In this document: piece by piece, positions 51,073 through 58,790 of the stretch | Layout of the letters: the number at the start of each line of letters is the position of its first letter | How positions within the stretch are numbered: position 1 is the stretch's first letter | Assembly (NCBI RefSeq): GCF_916858655.1 | Contig: NZ_CAKASL010000001.1 | Location: forward strand, 744,001-808,000 | DNA from: Aeromicrobium sp. Leaf350 | GTDB lineage: Bacteria; Actinomycetota; Actinomycetes; Propionibacteriales; Nocardioidaceae | Length of the DNA stretch: 64,000 nt | Reading direction: 5' to 3' | Program-made: the position numbers and the translations under genes | The notes under the pieces: generated by a model | The model's database searches: none | The model's input: the letters and a program-made list of their open reading frames with translations, nothing else | Told to the model about the DNA's origin: nothing

Positions 51073-52092
51073 ATGCGTCCGCTCCACGACCTCCCCAAGG
51101 CGCATCTGCACCTGCACTTCACGGGCTCGATGCGGCACTCGACGCTGCTCGAGCTGGCCGAGCGTGACGGCATCAACCTGCCCGCGGCCCTGCAGGAGGA
51201 CTGGCCGCCGGAGCTCAGCGGTGCCGACGAGAAGGGCTGGTTCCGCTTCCAGCGCCTGTACGACGTCGCCCGCTCCGTGCTGCGCACCGAGGACGACGTG
51301 CGGCGACTCGTCCGCGAGGCGGCCGAGGACGACGTCGCCGACGGCGCGCGCTGGACCGAGATCCAGGTCGACCCGTCGGGCTACGGCGCCCGCTTCGGCG
51401 GCATCACGGCCTTCACCGACCTCGTGATCGACGCGGTGCGCGAGGCCGAGCGGTCGACCGGCCTCGGCATGGGTGTCGTCATCGCCGCGAACCGGACGCG
51501 TCACCCCATGGACGCCCGCACCCTTGCGCGGCTCGCCACGCAGTACGTCGACCGTGGTGTCGTGGGATTCGGCCTGTCCAACGACGAGCGACGCGGCGAG
51601 ACCACCGACTTCGCCCGGGCGTTCCGCATCGCGGCCGACGCCGGCCTGGCCTCCGTGCCCCACGGCGGCGAGCTGCGCGGCCCCGAGCACGTCACCACGT
51701 GCCTGGACCACCTCCGCCCGCAACGGCTCGGTCACGGCGTGCGCGCAGCCGAGGACCCCCGCGTGCTCGAGCGGGTCGTCGCCGAGGGGGTGGCGCTCGA
51801 GGTGTGCCCGGCGTCGAACGTCTCTCTCGGCGTCTACGCCACGGTCGAGGAGGTGCCGGTGCGTGAGCTCATGGCGGCCGGCGCCACCGTCGCTCTCGGC
51901 GCCGACGACCCCCTGCTGTTCGGCACCCGGCTCGCCGGGCAGTACGCGCTGCTGCGGGCGGCCCAGGACTTCTCCGACGCAGAGCTCGCCGAGCTCGCCC
52001 TGGGCTCGTGGCGCGCCTCCCGCGCCCCCCAGGACGTGGTCGACGCCGCCGCCGACGACGTGCAGGCCTGGCTCTCGTCGCCCGACGTCTGA
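51073..52092 (+). CDS. Adenosine deaminase family protein
   Basis: 339 residues. Zinc site segments of the amidohydrolase barrel: KAHLHLHFTGSMR (His ligands, residues 9-21), SVPHGGELRGPEH (zinc His and catalytic Glu), RLGHGVRAAEDP and GADDPLLFGT. Canonical adenosine deaminases read ELHXHLDG at the first site; here it is HLHLHFTG, so the substrate-binding Asp is Thr. Substrate could therefore be adenosine or another 6-aminopurine compound. Monocistronic. Confidence 0.82.
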   Translation: MRPLHDLPKAHLHLHFTGSMRHSTLLELAERDGINLPAALQEDWPPELSGADEKGWFRFQRLYDVARSVLRTEDDVRRLVREAAEDDVADGARWTEIQVDPSGYGARFGGITAFTDLVIDAVREAERSTGLGMGVVIAANRTRHPMDARTLARLATQYVDRGVVGFGLSNDERRGETTDFARAFRIAADAGLASVPHGGELRGPEHVTTCLDHLRPQRLGHGVRAAEDPRVLERVVAEGVALEVCPASNVSLGVYATVEEVPVRELMAAGATVALGADDPLLFGTRLAGQYALLRAAQDFSDAELAELALGSWRASRAPQDVVDAAADDVQAWLSSPDV

Positions 52093-52151
52093 ACCGAGCA
52101 CGCCCCGAGATCTCCACGCCGGGTCAGTCCCGCTGTGCCAGAGTGGACGCG

Positions 52152-52538
52152 ATGACCTCGACGCCCCCTCCGCCTCCCCCGCCGGCACCCCTGGGCCCGG
52201 CCTGGGGTCAACCGTGGGCTCCTGCCCCGGCGTGGATGCCGGCGCCGCAGCCGCCCCAGGCGCCGGGAGCGGGCGCCGCTCTGGTCCTCGGCATCGTCGC
52301 CCTGGCCGGCGGGTTCGTGCTGATGCTCCCCCTCGTGGTGGCTCCGGTCGCCTGGTACCTCGGCGCGAGCGCGCAGCGCCTCGCCGAGCGGGAGCCCGAG
52401 CGGTGGCGCGCCGGCTCGGCCCGCGCCGGGATGATCCTGGGCATCATCGGCACCGCGTTCCTCGCCGTCGCCACGCTCGTCGCGATCGTCTTCTCCACGC
52501 TCGCGTGGGTCGCCGTCGCGACGCCGTCGCCCTACTGA
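52152..52538 (+). CDS. Proline-rich two-TM protein (DUF4190-like), copy 1
   Basis: 128 residues. Pro/Ala-rich cytoplasmic N-terminus (PPPPPPPAPLGPAWGQPWAP), two TM helices (AALVLGIVALAGGFVLMLPL and ILGIIGTAFLAVATLVAIVF) separated by a polar loop with Arg/Glu. Same topology as the next two genes, suggesting duplication, but more diverged: the shared loop motif EIDAS is absent. Function unknown. Confidence 0.65.
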   Translation: MTSTPPPPPPPAPLGPAWGQPWAPAPAWMPAPQPPQAPGAGAALVLGIVALAGGFVLMLPLVVAPVAWYLGASAQRLAEREPERWRAGSARAGMILGIIGTAFLAVATLVAIVFSTLAWVAVATPSPY

Positions 52539-52592
52539 CCTGGGGAGCGGTCCCCAGGTCCTGCGCACCGTGCCCGTGGGATGCTTCTTCCC

Positions 52593-53147
52593 ATGAGTGA
52601 CCCGACGCCGCCGTCCTCGGACCCGTACCGTCCGCAGGAGCCGTACCAGCCCCAGGCGCCCTACCAGGGCCCCGACGCGTCGGGCGGCACGCCGCCGCCG
52701 CAGGGCCCGCCGGCCAACCCGTACGGACAGCAGCCCCCCGGACCGCAGCCGCAGTTCGGCGGCGGTCCCTACCCGCCGTACGGCGCACCGCAGCCGATGT
52801 TCAACGAGCCGCTCAAGCCGAACCACCCGCAGGCCACGACCTCGATGGTGCTCGGCATCATCTCCATCGTGGGCGGCTTCATGTGCCTGCTTCCGCTGTT
52901 CCTCGCGCCCGCGGCCTGGATCATGGGGCGCAAGGCCGTGCGCGAGATCGACGCCTCCGGCGGTCAGCTCGGCGGACGGGGCGAGGCGCAGACCGGATTC
53001 GTGACCGGCATCATCGGCACGATCCTGCTGGTCCTGGGCATCCTCGCCGTCATCGCCGTGATCGTCATCATCATCGTCGCGGCCGACTCCAGCGACTCGG
53101 ACTACTACTACGACTCGCTCTCGCTCGTGGTGCAGCAGCTCGGATGA
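52593..53147 (+). CDS. Proline-rich two-TM protein (DUF4190-like), copy 2
   Basis: 184 residues from the ATG 52593. An 85-residue Pro/Gln/Tyr-rich tail precedes KPNHPQATTSMVLGIISIVG, TM helices and the loop RKAVREIDASGGQLGGRGEA, then a second helix (IIGTILLVLGILAVIAVIVI) and an acidic Tyr-rich end (SSDSDYYYD). Its stop overlaps the start of copy 3 (ATGA), so the two are coupled. Confidence 0.7.
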   Translation: MSDPTPPSSDPYRPQEPYQPQAPYQGPDASGGTPPPQGPPANPYGQQPPGPQPQFGGGPYPPYGAPQPMFNEPLKPNHPQATTSMVLGIISIVGGFMCLLPLFLAPAAWIMGRKAVREIDASGGQLGGRGEAQTGFVTGIIGTILLVLGILAVIAVIVIIIVAADSSDSDYYYDSLSLVVQQLG

Positions 53148-53497
53148 CCTACCCCGCAGGACCCTGGACGCCGCCGCCACCGAAGCACCCGCAGGCGATG
53201 ACCTCGCTGATCGTCGGCGCGATCGGTCTCGGGAGCCTGCTGGTGTGCTGCGGGGTCCTGCTGTTCGTCTCTCCCTACGCCCGGGTCGTGGGTTCGCGCG
53301 CCGTGCGCGAGATCGACGCCTCCGAGGGTCGTCTCGGCGGACGCGCCGACGCCAACGCGGGTCGAATCATGGGCATCGTCGGGACGATCCTGATCCCGTT
53401 CGCGCTGGTGGCCGTCGTGGCCTACGTGTTCCTGTCGGGCTACGACCTGTTCTGGACGATCGAGGACGGCGACATCCGGTGGGGCTGGACCGACTGA
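53144..53497 (+). CDS. Proline-rich two-TM protein (DUF4190-like), copy 3
   Basis: 117 residues from the ATG 53144. Short version of copy 2: PPPPKHPQAMTSLIVGAIGL, loop SRAVREIDASEGRLGGRADA and second helix GTILIPFALVAVVAYVFLSG. The loop is nearly identical to copy 2 (AVREIDAS-G-LGGR), marking a recent tandem duplication, while the N-terminal Pro-rich tail is almost gone. Confidence 0.7.
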   Translation: MTYPAGPWTPPPPKHPQAMTSLIVGAIGLGSLLVCCGVLLFVSPYARVVGSRAVREIDASEGRLGGRADANAGRIMGIVGTILIPFALVAVVAYVFLSGYDLFWTIEDGDIRWGWTD

Positions 53498-53513
53498 GCG
53501 CAGCTGGCAGCCG

Positions 53514-54533
53514 TCAGAGCGAGCAGCCGACGAGATTCGGCTCGGGCTCGAGCTGCACGCCGTAGGCCGCGGCCACCCCGTCGCGCACCTCGCGCGCGAG
53601 CTCGAGCAGCTGCGTCGTGCGCGCCGAGCCGCGGTTCGTGAGGGCGAGGGCGTGCTTGGTCGACAGGCTCACGGCCTCACCGCCGTGCCCGCGCTCGAAG
53701 CCGGCGTGGCTGATGAGCCAGGCCGCGCTGGTCTTCACGGACCCGTCGGGCTGGTCGAATCGCGGGGCTCCCTCGGGCAGCCGGTCGGCCTGCTCAGGAG
53801 CCAGCACCGGATTGGTGAAGAACGACCCGGCGCTCCAGGTGTCGTGGTCGTCCGGGTCGAGCACCATGCCCTTGCCGCGGCGCAGGGCGAGGACGGCCTC
53901 GCGGACCCGCTCGGCCGGGGCCCGCTCCCCCACCTCGACGCCGAGGGTGCGGGCCAGCTCGGCGTAGGCCACGGGGGCTCCGAGGGAGCCGAGACGCAGC
54001 TGGAAGGCGACGTCGAGCACGACGTGGCGGCCGGGCTCGGCCTTGAAGCGGCTCGTGCGGTAGCCGAAGCCGCACTGGTCGGCCGTGAGGGTGCGGATCG
54101 CGCCCTCGTGCCGGTCCCACGTGCGCACGCGGACGATCGTCTGGGCGACCTCCTGGCCGTACGCGCCGACGTTCTGGATCGGGGTGGCGCCGACGGAGCC
54201 GGGGATGCCGGCCAGCGCCTCCACGCCGATCCACTCGCGGGCGACCGCGGTCGCGACGAACGCGTCCCACGACTCGCCGGCCGCGACCGTGACGGTCGCG
54301 CCGCTGCACATGTCCTGGTCGACCTCGACGCCCTGGGTGCGCACCAGCACGACCCGGCCGTCGAAGCCTTCGTCGGCCACGACGAGGTTGCTGCCTCCGG
54401 CCACGAGGAGCACGGCGGTGCCGGCCTCGTCGGCCTCGCGGACGGCAGCGACCAGCTCGTCGGTGCTGGTGGCCTCCACGACCTCGCGGGCCGGGCCGCC
54501 GAGCCGCAGCGTGGTCACGTCCGACAAGAGCAT
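53514..54533 (-). CDS. murB: UDP-N-acetylenolpyruvoylglucosamine reductase
   Basis: FAD enzyme completing UDP-MurNAc for peptidoglycan. 339 residues. FAD-binding segment VLLVAGGSNLVVADEGFDG, substrate site IGVEALAGIPGSVGATPIQN, GAYGQEV, YRTSRFK, and the catalytic Ser segment TWSAGSFFTNPVL. The length and these motifs indicate a type I MurB. Just downstream of rpmG, as in several actinobacteria, but ending convergently with the two-TM cluster. Confidence 0.93.
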   Translation of the reverse strand: MLLSDVTTLRLGGPAREVVEATSTDELVAAVREADEAGTAVLLVAGGSNLVVADEGFDGRVVLVRTQGVEVDQDMCSGATVTVAAGESWDAFVATAVAREWIGVEALAGIPGSVGATPIQNVGAYGQEVAQTIVRVRTWDRHEGAIRTLTADQCGFGYRTSRFKAEPGRHVVLDVAFQLRLGSLGAPVAYAELARTLGVEVGERAPAERVREAVLALRRGKGMVLDPDDHDTWSAGSFFTNPVLAPEQADRLPEGAPRFDQPDGSVKTSAAWLISHAGFERGHGGEAVSLSTKHALALTNRGSARTTQLLELAREVRDGVAAAYGVQLEPEPNLVGCSL

Positions 54534-54552
54534 GCAAGGACCCTAACGAGAA

Positions 54553-54582
54553 AGGCCCTCACCGCTGGCGCGGGGAGGGCCT
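54553..54582 (-). terminator. rpmG terminator hairpin
   Basis: AGGCCCTC and GAGGGCCT pair, with an inner CCG/CGG extension around CTGGCG, in the 70-base gap between rpmG and murB. It probably separates rpmG from murB. Confidence 0.6.
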
Positions 54583-54603
54583 GAGTCGTGATCGAACCGG
54601 CGA

Positions 54604-54774
54604 TCAGCGGGTCTCGCGGTGCACCTGGTGCGTCTTGCAGCGCGGGCAGAACTTCTTGATGTCGAGACGATCGGGATCGTTGCGACGGTTCTTCTTGGTG
54701 ATGTAGTTCCGCTCCTTGCACTCGGTGCAGGCAAGGGTGATCTTCGGGCGGACGTCGGAGCTCTTGCTGGCCAC
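54604..54774 (-). CDS. rpmG: 50S ribosomal protein L33, zinc-binding type (bL33)
   Basis: 56 residues from a GTG at 54772-54774 ([20 protein letters not shown]). Two CX2C pairs, C16/C19 (CTEC) and C43/C46 (CPRC), make this the zinc-binding C+ form. [20 protein letters not shown] is the L33 core. It follows tRNA-Thr and tRNA-Met on the same strand, and that arrangement suggests one transcript. Confidence 0.95.
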   Translation of the reverse strand: MASKSSDVRPKITLACTECKERNYITKKNRRNDPDRLDIKKFCPRCKTHQVHRETR

Positions 54775-54836
54775 GGGAGTGCCTCAGTTCTGATGGATCG
54801 GGCGGTGCTGAATTCAGGGGCTTGCTGGGTGAAGCT

Positions 54837-54913
54837 TGGTAGCGGAGGCGGGGCTCGAACCCGCGACCTCACGATTATGAGTCGTGCGCTCTGACCAACT
54901 GAGCTACCCCGCC
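54837..54913 (-). tRNA. tRNA-Met, CAT anticodon, elongator-like
   Basis: Cloverleaf GGCGGGG ... CTCCGCT acceptor with two G-U pairs, anticodon loop CTCATAA (CAT), T-arm GCGGGTTCGAGCCCCGC. Includes an encoded 3' CCA (54837-54839), unlike the other three tRNAs here. The first acceptor pair is G-U rather than the unpaired base of an initiator, so I call it elongator Met. An Ile-CAT (lysidine) tRNA cannot be fully excluded. Confidence 0.9.
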
Positions 54914-54966
54914 GGAGTTCGCGAGTCACCTCGCGAGGGGAACCCCGGTCGTGACCAGTGTTCCAG

Positions 54967-55039
54967 AGCCCCTTTACGGAATCGAACCGTAGACCTTTTC
55001 CTTACCATGGAAACGCTCTGCCGACTGAGCTAAAGGGGC
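54967..55039 (-). tRNA. tRNA-Thr (GGT anticodon)
   Basis: 73-nt cloverleaf with acceptor GCCCCTT/AAGGGGC, anticodon loop ATGGTAA (GGT) and T-arm TACGGTTCGATTCCGTA. CCA not encoded. First of the tRNA-Thr, tRNA-Met, rpmG series. Confidence 0.95.
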
Positions 55040-55052
55040 AAGCCGACGACCC

Positions 55053-55081
55053 ACCCTACAAGGTCCGGGCCCGTCTCCCAA
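55053..55081 (-). promoter_or_regulatory. Candidate promoter of tRNA-Thr-tRNA-Met-rpmG
   Basis: Minus strand TTGGGA (55076-55081), 17-base spacer, TAGGGT (55053-55058). Start near 55046, a few bases before tRNA-Thr. Confidence 0.5.
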
Positions 55082-55109
55082 ATCGGGGGGTGGAGCCCTT
55101 CGGCACGGA

Positions 55110-56153
55110 TCAGGCCCGGGGTCGCGAACCGCTCGCGGCACGGGCCAGACGCGCGGGCCAGGCGGGTCCCCCGTAGATGAAACCGGTGTAGGCCTGCACC
55201 AGGTCGGCCCCCGCCGCCAGGCGCGCGGCGACGTCCTCCGGGGTCGTCACGCCGCCCACGCCGATCAGGGCCAGACGCTCCCCGACGCGCTCCCTCAGGC
55301 GCACCAGCACCTCGGTCGAGCGGTCGGCCAGGACCGGGCCGGAGAGTCCCCCGGCACCCGCCGCGTCGACCTCCGTGCGCGCGGTGCGCAGGGAGTCGGG
55401 GCGGGCGATCGTGGTGTTGGTCGCGCTGATGCCGTCGAGACCGAGCGCCAGGGCGAGGTCGGCGACCGCGTCGACGTCGGCGTCGGCGAGGTCCGGGGCG
55501 ATCTTGACGACGAGCGGCACCCGTCGGCCGAGGTTCGTCTCCGTGACCTCCCGGACGGCCGAGAGGATCGGCTCGAGCTGCTCCACGGCCTGGAGGTCGC
55601 GCAGGCCCGGGGTGTTGGGGCTCGAGACGTTGACCACCAGGTAGTCGGCGAACGGGGTGAGCAGGCGAGCGCTGTCGACGTAGTCGTCGACGGCGCGCTC
55701 CGGCTCGACGACCTTCGTCTTGCCGATGTTGACACCGATGACGGCCTTGCGGCCGGTCGCCGTCCGGCGCAGACGGTGCAGCCGGGAGGCGACGACGGCA
55801 GCGCCGTCGTTGTTGAACCCCATGCGGTTCACGACGGCGCGGTCGTCGACGAGCCGCACGAGCCGCGGCCGCGGGTTGCCGGGCTGGGCCTGGGCCGTCA
55901 CGGTGCCGATCTCGACGTGACCGAAGCCGAGGGCGAGCAGACCGAGGACGCCGCGAGCGTTCTTGTCGAAGCCGGCCGCCAGGCCGAACGCGTGGGGGAA
56001 GCGGACGCCCATGACGGTGCGGGGCGACTCGGGCACGCGCACCAGCGGAGTGACGAGCCGGCCACCGGAGCGGATGGCGAGGAACGCCTGCTCGTGCGCG
56101 ACCTCCGGGTCCATGCGGGCGAACACCTGTCGGAAGAGCGCGTCGTAGACCAC
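55110..56153 (-). CDS. pyrD: Dihydroorotate dehydrogenase (quinone), class 2
   Basis: Membrane-associated FMN enzyme of UMP synthesis. 347 residues from a GTG. N-terminal amphipathic helical region ([20 protein letters not shown]) that docks to the membrane marks class 2. FMN/orotate motifs: [33 protein letters not shown], the catalytic Ser in [15 protein letters not shown], and [20 protein letters not shown]. No other pyr gene adjoins. Confidence 0.95.
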   Translation of the reverse strand: MVYDALFRQVFARMDPEVAHEQAFLAIRSGGRLVTPLVRVPESPRTVMGVRFPHAFGLAAGFDKNARGVLGLLALGFGHVEIGTVTAQAQPGNPRPRLVRLVDDRAVVNRMGFNNDGAAVVASRLHRLRRTATGRKAVIGVNIGKTKVVEPERAVDDYVDSARLLTPFADYLVVNVSSPNTPGLRDLQAVEQLEPILSAVREVTETNLGRRVPLVVKIAPDLADADVDAVADLALALGLDGISATNTTIARPDSLRTARTEVDAAGAGGLSGPVLADRSTEVLVRLRERVGERLALIGVGGVTTPEDVAARLAAGADLVQAYTGFIYGGPAWPARLARAASGSRPRA

Positions 56154-56162
56154 GGCCTCAGG

Positions 56163-57206
56163 CTAGCGGTGGCCCGACCAGCGAGATCCGTCGATGCGAT
56201 ACACCCACCGACGGTCCGGCCACTCGGTCAGCGACCACAGCTGGTCGGACCCGGGCCAGGACGTCACGTCCTCCGGCCCGGTCGGCAGGACGCCGCGGTG
56301 CCGCTCCAACGCCCCGGGACGCCCGACCCACAGGTCGCCCGGGTTGCCCTCCCCCGAGCTCGCCGTGACGAACCACGTCCCGTCGACGACGGTCGCCCCC
56401 TGCATGCGAGGGACGCCCTCACCCACCTCGGCCGGCCGCGCGATCCCGTCGGCGTCGACCTTCAACAGCCCGGTGGACCGGTCGAGCGGAAATCGCAGCA
56501 GGCGGTGCCGGCCCGATCCCTTGCGGCCGTACTCCCCCGCCACGAGGTGGTCGGTCTCGCCACCACGCTCGAGCGAGAGGAAGGAGTAGACCATCCCGCG
56601 CAGGTCCGCGTCCGCCTCCGCCTCGTACGCCCCGACCTGCGGCAGCACGTGACGTGCCCCGCGGCCTCGCAGCCGGGAGCGGAGGCGCTGCACGTCGGCC
56701 GGTCGGAAGACGCGCAGACCCCCGCCGCTGGCGGCCACGAACAGGTGGTCGCCGTACCAGGCGAGGCCGCCGGCGTGCACCGGTACGCGCCGCAGCCCGG
56801 GCAGGCCGCCGATGCGTCGCTCCTCGACCAGTCGCACGTGGGCGTAACGCGGGGCCGGGCCCGGCCCGACGTCGACGACCGAGATCCGGGAGCCGAGCAG
56901 CAGGTACCCGAGTCCGCCGTGGCCGTACCAGCTCGTGAGGAGGACGGGACGCCCCGTCCACGTGCCGTCACCGGCCGAGTCGACCGGGTCGAGGCGGGCC
57001 GTGACGCCCTGCGGGTACCACCAGCGGGTGCCGACGTCGCGGTCGTCCCACCGGAAGCCGTCCTCGGCAGCGTCACCGGGCACGTCGGTCCAGGTGCAGG
57101 CGCGGTCGAGTCGGCCGAGCACGCCGTCGAGCCCCACACGGCGCGGGCGGGTGCGCAGGGGCCGGCCGGGGCGGTGGACGAGCCGCAGGGCGGTCGGATC
57201 GGTCAT
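56163..57206 (-). CDS. Uncharacterised protein, possible beta-propeller
   Basis: 347 residues from the ATG 57204-57206 (GTG one codon upstream also possible). No signal peptide or TM segment. Several repeats of the type W/F-YGDHLFVAASGGGLRVFR, VDGTWFVTASSGEGNPGDLW and SDQLWSLTEWPDRRWVYRID suggest a WD/kelch-like propeller. Trp-rich N-terminal part (WWYPQGVTARLDP, LLTSWYGHGGLGYLLLG). Family not recognised. Nine bases from pyrD, same strand. Confidence 0.6.
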   Translation of the reverse strand: MTDPTALRLVHRPGRPLRTRPRRVGLDGVLGRLDRACTWTDVPGDAAEDGFRWDDRDVGTRWWYPQGVTARLDPVDSAGDGTWTGRPVLLTSWYGHGGLGYLLLGSRISVVDVGPGPAPRYAHVRLVEERRIGGLPGLRRVPVHAGGLAWYGDHLFVAASGGGLRVFRPADVQRLRSRLRGRGARHVLPQVGAYEAEADADLRGMVYSFLSLERGGETDHLVAGEYGRKGSGRHRLLRFPLDRSTGLLKVDADGIARPAEVGEGVPRMQGATVVDGTWFVTASSGEGNPGDLWVGRPGALERHRGVLPTGPEDVTSWPGSDQLWSLTEWPDRRWVYRIDGSRWSGHR

Positions 57207-57330
57207 CACGGCTCCCCCGGTCGTCGGACGTCTCGAACGCCGACGACGCTAACGGTCGCGGTGGGAGACCGCCCGCCGGCACCGCTCGTGGTCGTGGAAT
57301 GACCACGACCGGGCAGCCGTTGACCCCGTC

Positions 57331-58023
57331 ATGACCACACTCGGACTCATTGGCAGCGGCAACATCGGCAGCACCCTCGCACGCCTGGCGGTCGACGCCG
57401 GGATCGACGTGGTGCTGAGCAACAGTCGAGGGCCGGAGACGTTGAGCGAGCTCGTCGACGAGCTCGGTCCGCACGCCCGGGCCGCGACGGCCGAGCAGGC
57501 CGCCGAGGAGGGCGACGTCGTGGTGGTGACCGTGCCGCTCAAGGCCTACCGGGAGGTGCCGGTCGAGCCGCTGCGGGGGAAGGTCGTCATCGACACGAAC
57601 AACTACTACCCCGAGCGCGACGGCTCCATCGCCGAGCTCGACGACGAGTCGACCACGACCAGCGAGCTCCTCCAGGCGCACCTGCCCGAGTCGCACGTCG
57701 TGAAGGCGTTCAACAACATCTACTTCAAGCACCTCGGGACGCTCGCGCGGCCGTCGGGCGCCCCGGACCGCTCGGTGCTGGCCATCGCCGGCGACGACGC
57801 CTCCGCGAAGGCCGACGCGAGCGCGCTGCTGGATCGGCTCGGGTACGACGCCCACGACGTGGGCCCGCTCGCCGAGGGCTGGCGCTACCAGCGCGACACC
57901 GCCGCGTACGCGAGCCTCTACGCCGACCCCAGCCCGGACAACGCGGACTGGGCGCCGCGCACCGTCACGGCCGACCTCCTCCAGGAGAAGCTCGACGCCG
58001 CCGTGCGGTACCGCGACGAGTAG
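57331..58023 (+). CDS. NAD(P)-binding protein, F420-dependent NADP reductase-like
   Basis: 230 residues with an N-terminal Rossmann motif (LGLIGSGNIGSTLARLAVDA, GXGXXG at 8-13) and the NADP-reductase/6PGDH-like segment VVVVTVPLKAYREVP, then KVVIDTNNYYPERDGS and SHVVKAFNNIYFKHLG, which resemble F420H2:NADP+ oxidoreductase relatives. Substrate unknown; many actinobacterial homologues lack demonstrated F420 use. Confidence 0.8.
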   Translation: MTTLGLIGSGNIGSTLARLAVDAGIDVVLSNSRGPETLSELVDELGPHARAATAEQAAEEGDVVVVTVPLKAYREVPVEPLRGKVVIDTNNYYPERDGSIAELDDESTTTSELLQAHLPESHVVKAFNNIYFKHLGTLARPSGAPDRSVLAIAGDDASAKADASALLDRLGYDAHDVGPLAEGWRYQRDTAAYASLYADPSPDNADWAPRTVTADLLQEKLDAAVRYRDE

Positions 58024-58054
58024 GCGACTGGATCCCGCAGTGCTCGGGAACGCA

Positions 58055-58089
58055 CCAGGGCCCCCAGCAGTGAGTGCTGGGGGCCCTGG
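58055..58089. terminator. Bidirectional hairpin terminator
   Basis: CCAGGGCCCCCAGCA and TGCTGGGGGCCCTGG form a perfect 15-bp stem around GTGAG between the reductase-like gene (plus) and tRNA-Tyr (minus), serving both. Confidence 0.8.
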
Positions 58090-58097
58090 CCCGTACG

Positions 58098-58179
58098 TGG
58101 CAGGTGAAGGATTCGAACCTTCGAAGGCAATGCCGGCTGATTTACAGTCAGCTCCCTTTGGCCGCTCGGGCAACCTGCC
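58098..58179 (-). tRNA. tRNA-Tyr (GTA anticodon)
   Basis: 82-nt class II tRNA with long variable arm. Acceptor GGCAGGT/ACCTGCC, anticodon stem-loop CTGACTGTAAATCAG (GTA), T-arm AAGGTTCGAATCCTT. CCA not encoded. Confidence 0.95.
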
Positions 58180-58274
58180 TCGCGTGCCGCTCGCAGTGCG
58201 GGCGACGGAGAGAGAGCCTACCCCACGCCGTTAGGCTGATCGAATCCAGATCCACCCCCTCGGAGGAGACGCAG

Positions 58275-58766
58275 ATGGCCGACTCGTCGTTCGACATCGT
58301 CAGCAAGTTCGACCGCCAGGAGGCCGACAACGCCCTCAACCAGGCGGTCAAGGAGATCAACCAGCGCTACGACTTCAAGGGCACCGGCGCCACGATCGAG
58401 TGGAAGGGCGAGCAGGGCATCGAGATCACCGCGAACGCCGACGAGCGCGCCCTCGCCGTGCTCGAGGTCTTCAAGGAGAAGCTCATCAAGCGCGGCATCA
58501 GCCTCAAGGCGCTCGAGACCGACGACCCTCGCCAGAGCGGCAAGGAGACCAAGCTCAACGGCACCTTCAGCGACGGCATCACGACCGAGCAGGCCAAGAA
58601 GGTCTCCAAGATCATCCGCGACGAGGGCCCCAAGGGCGCCAAGGTGCAGATCCAGGGCGACGAGCTGCGGGTCACGAGCAAGAAGCGCGACGACCTCCAG
58701 GAGATCATCGCGCTGGTCAAGGCCGCCGACCTCGACTTCCCGGTGCAGTTCACGAACTACCGCTAG
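58275..58766 (+). CDS. YajQ family nucleotide-binding protein
   Basis: 163 residues from the ATG 58275 with GGAGGAGA upstream. Complete YajQ pattern: [52 protein letters not shown], and the end [12 protein letters not shown]. Two RRM-like folds that bind RNA or nucleotides; some homologues act as cyclic-di-GMP effectors, which cannot be judged here. Confidence 0.93.
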   Translation: MADSSFDIVSKFDRQEADNALNQAVKEINQRYDFKGTGATIEWKGEQGIEITANADERALAVLEVFKEKLIKRGISLKALETDDPRQSGKETKLNGTFSDGITTEQAKKVSKIIRDEGPKGAKVQIQGDELRVTSKKRDDLQEIIALVKAADLDFPVQFTNYR

Positions 58767-58790
58767 CTGGTCGTCGGGCACACTGCAGAG

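Noticed and set aside
51834-53180. A 448-codon minus-strand frame across the deaminase and two-TM genes
   Set aside because: It cuts across four plus-strand starts and stops, has no recognisable domain, and is explained by codon bias of the plus-strand genes.
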